Assembly (NCBI GenBank): GCA_003013855.2
Contig: PVNU02000947.1
Location: 124,001-188,000 of the forward strand
Origin: Liriodendron chinense
Lineage: Eukaryota; Streptophyta; Magnoliopsida; Magnoliales; Magnoliaceae
Length of the DNA stretch: 64,000 nucleotides
Direction of reading: 5' to 3'
The number at the start of each line of letters is the position of its first letter. Within the stretch, counting starts at the first letter, position 1. The notes beneath the pieces are model-generated. The model saw nothing but the letters and a program-made list of their open reading frames with translations. It did not search any database and was not told the origin of the DNA. Positions 32,949-45,479 of the stretch are shown here, piece by piece. The translations under genes and the position numbers were made by a program.

Positions 32949-35841
32949 TGTCACGCCCCAAACCCGGGGACCGGGCTCACTAAATTTCCGATCGCCGACC
33001 TTGGTGCCAACAGCCTCCGTAGTACCTCATTCTCGGCTCCTAGCTCTCATGTGCCAGGTTCCGATCCTGGGATCCTACCAGGAGGATTTTTAGGGTAATT
33101 TTTTTTTTTTTGTACAGGAGCATAATCAAAACCATAAAACATCATCAAATATCCACTAATAAGTTTGTTGAGTACAGTGCTGGAAAGGAAAATACAACAT
33201 GTAGCAGAAGTCCAAAATATCAGGTACATGAATCGCGCTCAACGCTGCTGATATGCCCTAGTACCTGCAGTGTAAACAAACACGCATGAGCTTCCTACGA
33301 AGCTCAGTAGAGTGCGTGTGTGCGCGTGTGATGCATATGACAAGTATACAGATATCAGAGTAAGCGAAAGAAGTAGAGGGCTAAGTTACCAAGTTCATGA
33401 ATGCTATCAACCATCCCAAGGCTACGCGATGCAAGGGCCTACATGGCCGAGTGTTATATGCTAGAGATGCAATGCAAACATGTCAATCCTCAACTAATCC
33501 ACATATCAAAATAGTTCTCATCTGGGACATCACCGGGGTCTAGTATACTCTAATACTGGCCGCCGCACATCACGCGCATAACTAAGCAAGTAGAAAAGAC
33601 CTCACTATCCGCCTCGACAGTGGTATGCCAATACCCACCCGGCTCGCCGATAGCGAACCCATTCCATGAGCCGGTCAGACTCGACCTAGCTTACAGCCCA
33701 CTGCACCCGGACGGATAAGGTCACACCCCTTTCCAACCGACCTCGACACAGTGGGAGACGCGGCCTACTCGTATTTGGCACACGGGCGCTCATGTTATCC
33801 ACTCGGTCTCGACGCTGGAGTATCCTACTGGTACCACAGGGTTTAGGGACTTTCACCCAAGGACATCCATAGCGCCCACGTACTAGAACAAGTTTCCGGT
33901 GTCCAATACTGCCATCCATCATGTGACTATGGTGGCCACCACCCCGATGCTGCTAGGGTGTGAAAGCGATCGTGACATACATAATGCGAAATGCATGAGT
34001 CATACAATCTAAATCATGCACCAAACTTACGCATACTGTGCAATCATGTGGGGCGACCCTGTCTCACACGGGTCCCCTAAATATAACAAGTCAACTAGCA
34101 TATGCTATGGTTAATCATGATCCATAACAGGCATACAAATGATGCGTATGGGCATATGAATGAGTATGGTATTCATTATACTAAGCATGTTATCAGTGTG
34201 ACATAACATTGACCTTAAAAGGCCCAATATATATATATAGAGTGGGACCCGAACTGTGGATCCCATTGGAAATGTAAAAGTCTTCATGGCATAGCCCACT
34301 TGAGACCACATCGGCCCCATACTTGGGCCTGCACATACAAGGTAGGTCGACAAAATATGTGTACGGCATGGATAAATCATATATATCAAAGAAGGAACCA
34401 TGGTGGGCATCAATGACCACTATTCCCTACGGGTGTAGTCCATCTAACATCTGAATTTACCTCATTGTTGGGGCCGTATCTAAAATAATATGGAAAAATA
34501 GATAGGCAACATGAATAAAACAGATACATCATGGTGGAGCTAATAGATACATCACGTTGGGACCCATAAGGCTGGCCACCTGCTGGGCAGCGTGGTACCC
34601 AACTGGTTCCAAGAAGTTTTGAATCAAGCAGATATTTGTGTTTTCTCCTTCATCCATATCCATGTGATCTTATGAACAGGTTGGATGGCAAATAAACATC
34701 ACTGTAGAACCTGGAAAGCTTTCAACGTTGGAAATCATTATCCCCACTGTGGCATGGTCCACTTAACATTAGGATATGCTTAAATTTTGGGCCCAGCCAC
34801 TTATGAATAGGTTGGGTGACAAATAAACATCATTGTAGGACTGGGAAGGTTTCAATGGTGGAGATCATTATTTTCACTGTTGTTCCGTGGCATGGCCCAC
34901 TTCCATTTGGATATGTTTAAATTTTGGGCTCAGCCACTAAGATGAGCTGGAAAAACATATGGAGGGAATAGATAAGACACATACATTCTAGGTGGGCCCA
35001 ACGAGTGGGGCCCATGGTGACGCCCACAAGGCTACTGGACAACAGCGTCCCCTGGACGCTGTCTGTCCAGCTACCCCCTTTTTTTTTTTTTATTATGTTC
35101 TCACCAAGTGGGGCCCACAGAAGTTTTCGATCAAGCTGATATTTTTTTGCCCTCTCTTCTTCCGTGCATGTGTGAAATTATGAACAGGTTGGATCTCAAA
35201 TAAACATCATGGTGGGCCATAAGAAGGTTTCAACGGTAGGGCCGTTGTCCCTACTGTTTTCTGTGGTGGGGACCCCTTGAGATTGGATCTGACTCAATCT
35301 TGGGGTCATGCCCTAAAATGACCTCCCCAAATGGATGGACGGTGTGGATACAGCACACGCATCATGGTGGAACCCACGAGTGGGCCACCAGCTGGCACGA
35401 GCCAGCGTCCTGGACGCTGGTACTACCAGCATCAGAGACGCTGCTTCTTCTTATTTTCTTTCCTTTTTTTTTGTTTTATTGTGCTTATATCAAGTGGGGC
35501 CCACATGGGGCTGATCCACTCCGTTCATCAGGTTCCCCATCTCATGGGGGACCCAATAAGCCCAATATTGGATATATGATTTGGTCTAGAAACTTCAAAG
35601 TGGGCCGAAGAATTTCTGACATTAGAAATCATTATTTTCACTGTTTTATGCGGTGCGGTCCACTTAAGATTTGGATCGGCTTCATATTTTAGCCCTGGCC
35701 TTAAAATGATCTAGGAAAACAGATGGACGGCGTGGATGGAACACAAACATCAAGGTGGGTCCCACGAGTGGGGACCCCATTACCACGTCCACGTGACGCT
35801 GGACGTTCCAGCGTCAGAACGTCCAGACACTGGACGTTCAT

Positions 35842-35926
<85 letters not shown>

Positions 35927-36730
35927 TCTGCAGTTTTTCAAGTGGGGCCCACTTAGGGACGATCCGCTCCATTCATCATGTTCCCCAGATCGTTGGGGTC
36001 CTAACAAGCCCAATATTGGGCAAGTGATGTAGTCCACAAACATCACGGTGGGCCCAAGAAGTCTCAACAGTAGGCTTCATTAGCCCCACTGTTTTCAATG
36101 GTGTGGTCCACCTGAGATCTGGATCTTCTTCATTTTTAGCTCCCTGCCCTAAAATGGGATGGAGAAACAGCTAGACGGCGTGGATTGGATGCATACATCA
36201 AGGTGGGTCCCACGTGTGGGGACCCTGCCCAACGCCCGAAAGGGCTTTTAGCCCACGTGCTGCTGGGCAGCAGCGCCCTCTGAACGCTTTCTGTCCAGCG
36301 GCACCCTCTCCCTCTTTGTTTTTTTTTTGTTTATTATTATTATTATTATTATTATAAGAAGGTGGGGCCCATTCATGGATGATCCAATCCATCCATCAGG
36401 TTGTCCACCACCAGGTGGGCCCAAAAGAAAAGGAAAATGAAAGGAAATAAGGAAATGGGGGATTTATGTTCCCCTTGCACTCACCTCGAAAGATAGACGG
36501 TTGGATTGGATCAGGTTGATGATCGGATGATCCGGACGGTCCGAATGATGGTTGAGGTCCTCCAAGCTTGGATCTCCACCCTCAATCTCTCTAATCTCTC
36601 TCTTGATCACTCAAATCTCCCTCTTCTCTCAAATCTTTCTCTTCCTCTCTCCTCTCAAATCTCTTTCTCTTGCAAATATGGGAAGTGAGAAGGCCTCCTC
36701 TCCCCCCTACGTATGCACTTGTATGGGGGG

Positions 36731-36768
<38 letters not shown>

Positions 36769-37202
36769 ATGGGGTCATGATGGCTAGCATGGGAGAGGGG
36801 TATGGGGGTATGGGTAGAGTTGACTTTGGGAGGTGAGAGAGGGATGGGGGTATGGGGTGTGTAGAGTAGGGGTATGGGATGGGTATAGGTGAGAATGATG
36901 GTGATGGATTTGATTGATTTGACATGATCTTGGGATTTGTGCAAGTGGGGCCCACGCCACACGCGCGTTGTGCGACTCACCTCGGATTATGCAAATGACA
37001 CAACTTACACACCGGGTATCACAATGGGGCATGCCGCGCGGCGCTGGAATCGCAGCTCCTACGCAGTCACCGGGGTATAGGTCTTGGGTCGATGCGGTAC
37101 TAAAACAGGGTCGCGATCAAAGCTTGCTAATCTGGTCCATCCGGGACGTACCGGCACCGAAAATTAAGCGTACGGAGGGCAAATAAGGGTACAGGTCTTA
37201 CA
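32949..37202. mobile_element. 4.25-kb solo LTR (or non-coding element)
   Basis: The start is TGTCACGCCCCAAACCCGG and the end GGTACAGGTCTTACA, with a perfect duplication CAGAG (32944-32948 and 37203-37207). It has no ORF of element type, no second internal LTR end, no PBS and no polypurine tract, so a solo LTR of a very long-LTR Ty3/gypsy family fits best. It contains fold-back-family sequence in a ~380-bp tandem array (34554-36420), a (TA)n tract (35844-35922), (TTA)n (36333-36357) and (GA)n (36733-36767). Cutting it out rejoins the copia leader exactly. Confidence 0.8.
34554..36420. repeat. ~380-bp tandem repeats of fold-back-type sequence inside the long LTR
   Basis: Comparable points (GGTGGGCCC...ACGAGTGGGG...) occur near 34554, 34991, 35366, 35754 and 36202, spacing 375-450 bp. 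Each unit has a T-rich tract, AAGTGGGGCCCAC and a GC-rich hairpin around GTCC.GGACGC, for example AGCGTCCTGGACGCTGG near 35404. Confidence 0.7.
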
Positions 37203-37249
37203 CAGAGAGTTCAGGTTGATTGAACAGGAAGTGAGATCGATTTTAAATT

Positions 37250-37831
37250 ATGGAAGGTGGCTCATCAAAGATGATTAGTCTCAATGGATCCAACTGGACC
37301 ATATGGAAGGCTAAGATGAAGGACTTGCTCTATTACAAGGACTTGTATGCTCCAATTTTAGGCATATCCACGAAGATAAAAGATTTGTCAGATGATGATT
37401 AGAAGAAGTTGGACCAGAAGGTGGTGGGGTTCATTAGACAATGGTTAGATGATTCAATGTTCCATCATGTGTCTACAGATACCTCAACTGCTAGCCTATG
37501 GCAGAAATTACAAGGGCTGTATGAAAGGAAGACGGCCGGCAACAAGATATTCCTAATTAGAAGACTTATAAATCTCAAGTTCAAGAATAATGGTTCTGTG
37601 GCCGAGCACATGAATGAAGTCAGCAATATTGTGAACCAGCTCTCCGCTATGAAGATGATCCTAGACTATGAACTACAGGCTTTGCTATTGCTTAGCTCAT
37701 TGGCTGATAGTTGGGAGACATTGGTGGTGTCTCTAAGTAACTCTGCGCCAGACGGAAAGATGTCCATGGAGCAGGTAACAGGTTGCCTCTTCAATAAGGA
37801 GACAAAGAGGAAGTCTCAAGGTTCTACTTAG
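37250..37831 (+). pseudogene. Copia gag (UBN2-type), with a stop
   Basis: This is the capsid protein of the copia element. It opens at 37250 with MEGGSSKMISLNGSNW and WKAKMKDLL, then an in-frame TAG at 37400-37402, replacing the usual Trp, before KKLDQKVVGFIRQWLDD. The gag domain continues: LWQKLQGLYERKTAGNK, LRRLINLKF-like and VAEHMNEVSNIVNQLSAM, LLSSLADSWETLVVSLSN. A stop at 37829-37831 or a frameshift precedes the basic linker. Confidence 0.87.
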
Positions 37832-38287
37832 CAAGAGGCCCTTCTAAACAGGATCGGGAGAGAGGAAAGAACAGGGAGGGCGGGAAAGCCCGAGATAAAT
37901 CCAGAGGTAAGTCTAATGTCAGGAGAGATATTGAATGTTGAAATTGTGGCAAGAAGGGCTATTACAAAAGTGAATGTCACAAGAAAAATGATCATAAAGG
38001 AAAAGGGAAGGAAAAAGTTGATGAATCAGATTCTACTACAGTCACCTCAGATGGCGACGTTGTGGTCATTCTCTCAGCGGATCATGATGTTTGTCTCACG
38101 GCTGCGAATCAGACACTGATTGGGTGATCGATTCAGGAGCGTCGTTTCATGTAACTCTAAGAAGGAATTTCTTCATAAGCTACAAGTAAGGCAGCTACGG
38201 TACAGTGAAGATGGGGAACTCTGGAGTATACCAGATTGTTGGAGTTGGTAATATTTGTGTGCGAACCGATGTAAGCTGTACATTGGT
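37832..38287 (+). pseudogene. Copia zinc knuckle and protease start
   Basis: In shifted frames there is a basic linker, a knuckle NCGKKGYYKSECHKKND (the usual His is Tyr), an acidic spacer, and the protease active site DWVIDSGASFHVT near 38117-38155. The frame then reads toward VGNICVRTDVSCTL, which is interrupted at 38287 by the solo LTR. Confidence 0.8.
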
Positions 38288-39880
38288 TGTTCGCTTTCCC
38301 AAGTGTAGGGTTGCGATGTAGTAATAATCTCAGTAAGACCGAGGTCGATCCATAAGGAGTTGTGTGGGAATTCACAAAACACTTCCAATGGTTTCTACTT
38401 AAGAGTTAACTAAACAGAATTTAGAAATTTGATGTAGATAGATATTTTGAATTAAACTGAATGTAATCAATAATAAAAAAAAAACACTAGGGGTTCAAGA
38501 ATCCACTTGTAGCAATTCTTGATGCTTAATTCGCTGTGGTTTCTCACTTTCTCAACTAGAATCGAAATAAAGTACTATCTAGCCGGATGATAGAGCAGTT
38601 AAAACAAACAATCTGTCATATGTGTGATACATGATTCTCTCAATTCAAGTTAGGATTTGAGCATACTCAATTGCATAGATCAATCCTAATTCCAATAGGT
38701 TAAGATCATAATCATAATCATCATTACCTTCTGTCACAAAGTATAACTAGATCATAATTTGAACTCAATTCAAATCATATAAACAACCACATATAGACAG
38801 AAATTCTAAAAAGAGTAGAACTTTTGGTATGAAGTTCCCACATGAGGATCATAGATTTAAAGCATATTGAATCCAATTCCTCGGATCATACAGGTCTAGC
38901 ATAATTCAAAACAATTAAGAACTCAAGCAATTCTTCTAAACATCCATGAGCCATCAAAAGATTAACAAAAATTACTTAGAACTTTATTCAAACTTCAACC
39001 ATTGTTCTTCACTAATAATCCAAATTGAAACTAAATCAAACGAATTGAAACATCTTATATTCACTACAAGATTCACCTCTTAGCCCTAGCTAAAAGGTTT
39101 AGCCATTCATGATCCAAGGAAATATGAAAACAGCTAAGAAAAACATAAAACTAGAAGAACAAATTAGGAGGAGTTGTAGAACTCCGGATCTGACTTCCGC
39201 CGTCTCCCACCATGCTAAATCTCTTCTAGGATGCCTTAGGAACGAGATAGGGAAGTCCTTTTATAGCTTTAAAGCCCTAAGTGCGAAGAAGCTTCGAGAA
39301 ATCCCACAAGATTAGCGTTTTACGCAGAGATTTTCGGAGCTCCGGATGTTCCTAAGTGTTGTCCGGCCGGCTGGTCAGGCAAAGTGCCTGCAATTGCAAT
39401 TTTCACTGGAGTGTTCTTTACACAGTCCGACCCATCAGTCGACCGGTCGGCCGGCCGGCCAGTGGACATGCTTCAATCTGCTGAAAATCTCTGGATATTA
39501 CAGTGCATAAGCTGACCCTTCAGCCAGCCGGTCGGCGGACCGGTCGGTTAGTCTGTCCGGCCGATCGGTCAGGGGGTTGGCCTTCATAAAACTTATCCAG
39601 AGATTTCGCTATTTTTGGAGGGTTTGGCCGGCCGGCCGGTGGTCATGAAATTGGCTGAACTTCTCCTCCGTCATCTTCAATACACTTTTGCTCCACCTTT
39701 TGTCCTTCATTCCTTTGATCTTCAAGGTGTGTAAATAGCATCTCGTAACCCTCATTTGATGAATTCTCTCTCTCACTCCTACAACCACAAAACCATGCAT
39801 TAGTTGGGTCTTTAATCACTTATTTCAAGCATAGTTAGTAATGAAATGGGGTTAGAATATGCACATTTAAAAGCTCAACA
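38288..39880 (-). mobile_element. Solo Athila-type LTR
   Basis: This 1,593-bp LTR has plus-strand ends TGTTCGCTTTCCC and AAGCTCAACA and target duplications TTGGT (38283-38287) and TTAGT (39881-39885). It is the same family as 2112-3571. The TATA (CTATAAAAGG, minus, near 39256-39265) and a U3 rich in CCGGCCGG/GACCGGTCGG motifs (39363-39640) are in the same relative places. The U5 stem-loop is at 38329-38343. Confidence 0.88.
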
Positions 39881-40335
39881 TTAGTTCTAAAATATGTGAG
39901 ACATATTCCAGACCTTCGCCTCAACTTGATGTCGACGGGAAGGTTGGATGTAGCCAGCTATGAGAGTCGATTTGTTGGTGGGCACTGGAAGCTCATCATG
40001 GGTTCGATGATCGCAGCAAGAAGGAAGATGTGTTGTACCCTATACAAGACATGTGTCAGTATATGCAAGGGTGAGTTGAACGCAGTGGAAGATTCAATGA
40101 CAGACATGTGGCACAGACGGCTCGGTCACATGAGCGAGAAAGGGCTTCAACTACTAGCGAAGAAGTACCTCTTTCCAAAGTTGGTAGGTACACCTCTTAA
40201 AACCTGTATTGATTGTTTATCAGAGAAACAGAATAGAGTTTCATTTGTAAAAACTGTTTCTCACGTCAAGAAAGTGCATCTATTAGATTTGATTTATTCT
40301 GATGTTTGTAGTCCTATGAAGACAAAAACCTTGGG
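39881..40335 (+). pseudogene. Copia protease end and pre-integrase zinc domain
   Basis: Joined to 38287 the frame reads CTLVLK(Y)VRHIPDLRLNL, the normal copia protease-integrase linker. It then has DMWHRRLGHMSEKGLQLL and CIDCLSEKQNRVSF (an HHCC zinc-binding unit) and stops at MKTKTLGG, where the integrase core would begin with its first Asp region. The interruption is the Athila-type LTR at 40336. Confidence 0.85.
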
Positions 40336-43300
40336 TGGGGCTACAACCCGAAAATAGCAAACCCAAGTGCAGGTAGCGAAGTAGTAAAATACTCAGTAAG
40401 ACTGAGGTCGATCCACAGGGATTGGGGTTAAGAACACTTAGAGAAATTAGTTTAGGTGGGAGAGATGAGATCTGAATTATCCACAAGAGTTGAGCTAGTT
40501 GTGTGTGATGAAAAATAAAAATAGAAAAAGGGGCTAAGGCATTAGGGATCCACCTTTGATTCATCGACAAGGTTTGATTCATTGGTTCAACTATAACTCA
40601 ATTGGAATCGAATAAAGATCCGTTCTAATCGGAAGATAAAACAGTTAAATCACTTGCATATTTCATAAAAGATGGAGATCTAAACCGATTGATTTGACAA
40701 TGAAGCACTCGTTAATTGATCGCAGGGAGTTTCAAGCATTCACTGTGCCCGGAGTCGACAATGGATAAAAGAATTATACAAATCAACTACTTTGCCAACA
40801 AGTCAACCGATAAGATCACAACTCATACGATCAAATGCATACTTACAAGATAGGAGGCTTTGATTGACCGATCCAACCGTTAAGATCTCGTCTATCGATC
40901 GCAAGGAATCCAAAGCGTCCAATGTGCCCGGAGTCTACAATGAATTAAGGGATTTTACAGATCGATGACTTTACCTGCACTAGCTTGATGACCGTAGGGA
41001 ATCCAAAGTATCCAACGTGCCCGGAGTCGACGATAGATCAAGAGACTTTATCGATCATGAACCAGCTAATTGGTGTGCAAGGGATCCCAAGCATCCAATG
41101 TACCCGAAGTCGACGATGGATCAAGGAGCTTACACAACAATAGCGTCCGCCGAGGTAGATAACCAAACCAATCAACCAAAGAGAACTCCAACATTCAAAC
41201 ACAATTGTTGAATCAAAATAACTAAAGCTTGCAAATTTCTTCAAAAGCTTCACCCCTAGCCTTAACTAGAGGTTTAGCCAACCATATTACAATGGAAGAC
41301 TAAAACTTATACAAAAGGGAAAACTACTCTACACTACAAAAGAAAAGGAAAAAAAAACTAAGAAGAGAGGAGTTGTGGGATTTGAGGGATGATCGTGGGA
41401 TGGATGAAATGAGAGGGGGAGGAGCTCCTTTTATAGCCTCATGAGAAGCTCCAAGCCTAGGTGGCACTCCAAGTAAATCTCCTCTAGGTTTGGGCTTGAA
41501 GTCAAGTTTGGGTGATGAGGTGGCAATTCCAAGCCAATAGTTTTGCTTTTTAGGTTTGGGTTAGGAGTTAGGCTTGAAGTGCCCAAATCAAACTTTTCTT
41601 TAGGTTTGGGCTTGGAGTAGGAGAGGATGGAGAGAGCATTTGCCTGGCCTAAGGATGGAAGATGGCAAGGTGAGTTAACTCGGTCCACATGAGTTGGAGT
41701 TGACTGGGTCCACATGGAGAATCTGGACAATCTGGACCATTCATTGAAGTGGGGGCAACTTGAGTTAGATGATCACATGAGAAGGTAGGGCCTGCTGGAC
41801 GATGTGATGAAATGTGGTCCACTGATTGGAGATGTCCCTGGTGGTGCTGACATTTGGAACAGAGGCTCTCTCGTCCACTTGTTGTAGGAATGGATGGTGA
41901 ATGATGCGCTGATTATGTGCTGAACGTGGGCTCCACATTGATGGACGGTTTTGGAGCTGGAACAATCAGCCCTGCTTGCAGTGAACGGTGATTCAATCTG
42001 GATGTCCACCTTCTTGATCATGGAGATGGATGAACGGTGGATGACTGATCTTCACGGGCACGTGTGGCCTGGACAGCTGAGATGGTTAGGGAGTCCACAA
42101 CGCTGGACACTGAGATGGACGGTGGAGAAAAGTGGGGTCCACAGTGCTGGACAGACGTCCACTGCTGGACGTACGTCCACTGCTGGACGTTGAAGGTGGC
42201 CATGGACGTTGCAGCTGCCGCATTACTGCTGCACGTGTGGGGACTGTGGGACGTCCACTGGATGATGGATGGATGAGTGGACACTGATGATGATGTCCAG
42301 CTGATGGACAGATGCTGAAGCTTGCTGGATATTTGAGTTCATGAATGGGGCCCACTTGCTTCACTGGACGGCTGGAGATCAGGTTGCACATGTGGAATGA
42401 GATGTTGCACACGTGATTGTTTGGATGGACGGCTGTTGACGCAGGTGGACGAGTGCTGCTGATGCACGTGTGAACTGTGGGCTCGGAAGATGGACTTGGG
42501 CTGAATGGTTGGACGGTTGGAAATGGCCTGGACGGCTGTGATGGACAGACGTGGATGGTCATGGAGGTGTCCAGCAAGTGGAGCTGATGGACGGTTGGCT
42601 AATGCTGCACGTCAGATGAATGCGGGTCTCACCATCTGGACGGTGAGGTGTTGCACTACTACTGCACGTGTGGGCTGGTGCTGAGCTACAAATGACGGTT
42701 GATGTGGAACGATGGATGGATGATCAGATGATTGGTATTGCAAGATGGGTCCAGCTTGTATGGCCGAGGTTCTTGCCCTTGAAGATGGACGATTGATGGG
42801 AGATGATTGCTTCACACGTGTAAAAGGTGGGTTGATTTACTTGCACGTGTTACTGGCCTGGTGTGAGGTCCTTCAATGGCTTTTGCTTGCACGTGCTGGA
42901 GGAGAGAACTCCTCTTGATATGGTGCCAATTGATGTTCAACAAGTGGGTTCACTTGCTGATTACAGATGGACGGTGGAGAGCTTGGTGAGGCAGCTTGGA
43001 CGGTGATGATGAGAAGTTGTTGTCCACTGACAGTTGCTAGAGGATCAGGGCGATGTTCATGAAATAGTGGCCCACATTGATGCACATTTGGTCCCTCATG
43101 TGGGCGTCCAATCTTGATATTCAAACTTGCATGCTTGCTTGATCACGATCACACAAATAGGCACAACCTGAATTTCTAATGAGTGTTTGTGATGCGGTCC
43201 ACCGTAACATGTGATCCATCCTTTGGCCTTTTCAGCCCGATTTTTTTCATAATCGCCACATATTTTATCTTGATCACTTTAGGGCCTTTAATCACCCTGA

Positions 43301-44000
43301 TTAGCTCCAATCTGGTCCAACCTCTCCCGATCACCTGAAGACAGAAAATTCACCTAATGAGGGATAATTAACCGAAAAAAACAATGATAATGCCCTTAAC
43401 AACCAGAGTTAATTTTAAATATCAGCCACTTATCACACCCCTCAACCAGCATTTTGCTAGTCTCGAGCAAAACATGCTAAAATCATCTAAGGATTTTTCA
43501 AAATACTGCAATCAATCTTATCCTCGACAGTTTTCACCAATCAAAACAACCACGAGACTTCTCTTATTTTCTAATAAAACAAAGATAAAGAGAAGAAAAG
43601 GTTTAATGTACTTATGTGATCCTTCAAGTTCTCTAAACAGTAGAGATTCCAAGGCATATAGTTTTGAAAATATTTAAATCTAGATTCTAGTCACTTAGTA
43701 AACAACTTAATTGAGTTCAAAGAATTAATGGTTCAATGGAAGCATTCTAAACATTGAGTTTCATGGTATATAGTGAAATCTAGCCTTAACACAATTAGGG
43801 GTTCAGTCTTCTACTTTCATGTTAACACTGATGATTGAAGAAAATGATCAGATCAACCAAGACACTAATTCCAAACCTTGATATTGTTCTTTCAATATTT
43901 TTCCAGCTTTCGATTTTTTTTTTAAACCAAAAATAACAAAGAAATAGGCAAAATAACAAAGAGATAGACAATTGAAAAGATTTTTCACAGGAATTCCACA
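40336..44000 (-). mobile_element. 3' LTR of a second Athila-type element
   Basis: The plus-strand ends are TGGGGCTACAACCCG and GGAATTCCACA, giving TGTGG...CCCCA in element orientation; the polypurine tract adjoins at 44001. U5 has the conserved CCCTGTGGATCGACC motif and the stem-loop 40392-40406. Repeated units around GTGCCCGGAGTCGAC occur at 40748-41110. 41950-42900 is rich in GGACGGT/CTGGACGT words. The ends are inferred from the neighbouring copia and polypurine tract. No ORF is credible inside. Confidence 0.7.
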
Positions 44001-44012
44001 CCCCCCAACCTA
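44001..44012 (-). promoter_or_regulatory. Polypurine tract of the second Athila element
   Basis: The minus strand reads AGGTTGGGGGG immediately before the LTR start TGTGG. Confidence 0.7.
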
Positions 44013-44224
44013 AATGTAACATTGTCCTCAATGTTGAAAAATGAATGCATAGACAAATGCAACATGAGAGCAAAATAGTAAAGAATAAAGGGTAAAGAGT
44101 ACCTAAGAGGATGAATACTCGTAAGCGCTGGAATTTTCCAAGTTGTCAAAACAAAATACAAGAAACAAACTAACCCACTAGTATACAAAGAGGGATCTCT
44201 GTCAAACTAGGAGATCAATCCTGA

Positions 44225-45477
44225 TAAACAGGATCTTCCAGAGGGGTGGATTCCTCCTCTGGGGCAAATTCCTCAAGAAAGGGCTTCAAATGCTACCCGT
44301 TCACTTTAAATACATTGCCATTTTTGGGGTTCTCAATCTCAACAACCTCGTGAGGGTAAACAGTTTTGACTACAAAAGGGCCGGTCCATTGAGATTTCAG
44401 CTTTCTCGGAAACAGATGTAGCCTAAAATTGTACAAGAGAACTTTCTGAGATGGTTCGAAAGATCTTCGAAGGATATTCCTGTCATGGAATACCTTCACT
44501 CGTTCCTTGTATATTCTGGTATTATCATAAGCCTCATTCCGGATTTCCTCCAACTCATTCAGCTAGAGTTTGCGAAGCGAGCTGGCCTTGTCAAGATTGA
44601 AATTGAATTTCTTTATAGCCCAATAGGCTTTATGCTCCAACTCCACAGGCAGATGACAAGCTTTCCCATAGACAAGTTTATAGGGAGAAATTCCAATCGG
44701 GGTTTTGTACGCTGTACGGTAAGCCCACAACGCATCGGTTAGTCTGAGAGACCAATCCTTGTGGTCTGGATTCATCGTTTTTTCCAAGATATGTTTGATT
44801 TCCCTATTGGAAACTTCCGCTTGACCACTTGTTTGTGGGTGATAGGGTGTACTCACCTTGTGTGTGATACCATATCTCTTCATCAAAGCCTCAAAAGGTC
44901 TGTTACAGAAGTGTGTACCCCCATCACTGATAATAGCTCGAGGCGTCCCAAATCTTGATAGAATATTTTCTTTTAGAAATCGTAGAACCATTTTGTGATC
45001 ATTGGTTCTACACGAGATCGCCTCAACCCATTTGGAGATATAATCGACAACGAATAGGATATACAGATATCCAAATAAGGAAGGGAATGGTCCCATGAAA
45101 TTGATGCCCCAACAGTCGAAAACTTCGATAATCAATATTGGATTTAAAGGCATCATATTTCTACGGGAGATTCCTCCCAACTTCTGACAACGGTCACATG
45201 CTTTGCAAAAAACATGGGTGTCCTTGAATATTGAAGGCCAGTAGAAACCGCACTGGAAAATCTTGGTAGCAGTTTTCTTAGAAGAGAAATGGCCACCACA
45301 TGCATGAGAATGGCAAAATGAGATGAAACTGGTTTGTTCATTATCTGCAATGACAAGTTGTGAGCATGATAATTTCTCTTGGTTGAATTCTGAAATTAAT
45401 AGAACAAGTTCATTATCAAGCCTAATTTTAGGTAAATTGGTATTGTTTAATAGAAATGTTTCCTTTTCAATGAACAT
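44225..45477 (-). pseudogene. Athila-type integrase, truncated upstream
   Basis: A long open frame (44563-45477) covers the zinc domain (CHSHACGGHF ... CKACDRCQKLGG) and core: WGINFMGPFPS, VVDYISKWVEAI, GTPRAIISDGGTHFCN, STPYHPQTSGQAEVSNREI and LTDALWAYRTAYKTPIG. The first catalytic Asp is Asn (codon at 45100-45102); the second Asp and the Glu are present. After one stop the C-terminal part (44293-44553) continues with VKVFHDRNI, LKSQWTGPFVV and VEIENPKNGNVFKVNG, the end typical of Athila. Reverse transcriptase and RNase H should lie to the right but the sequence breaks at about 45480. Confidence 0.88.
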
Positions 45478-45479
45478 TT

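Larger units (their letters stand above)
32185..40335 (+). mobile_element. Ty1/copia element, 3'-truncated and twice interrupted, in intron 2
   Basis: 5' LTR 32185-32933, PBS at 32938, then internal sequence broken by a 4.25-kb LTR insertion (32949-37202) and a 1.59-kb solo LTR (38288-39880). Coding resumes across both breaks in the expected order: gag, zinc knuckle, protease, pre-integrase zinc domain, and the first residues of the integrase core (MKTKTLGG), where an Athila-type LTR starts at 40336. No reverse transcriptase, RNase H or 3' LTR is left; a later deletion probably removed them together with the right part of the Athila element. Confidence 0.87.

Noticed and set aside
33238..34110. 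CRISPR-like or clustered regular repeats
   Set aside because: This is a plant nuclear LTR interior; repeats are irregular and no array exists.
36591..36980. Long proline/serine ORF on the minus strand near 36.6-37.0 kb
   Set aside because: It is produced by a (GA)n microsatellite and a GGGTATG-rich simple sequence inside the long LTR; no domain and no conserved context.
37021..37186. 5S rRNA-like or other RNA gene at the end of the long LTR
   Set aside because: GC-rich words such as CGGTACTAAAAC look structured, but no 5S box pattern or full-length match could be recognised; it belongs to the LTR end.
42086..42577. 163-residue minus-strand ORF inside the second Athila LTR
   Set aside because: Composition is driven by GGACGGT/CTGGACGT repeats; the LTR context and lack of any recognisable motif argue against a gene.
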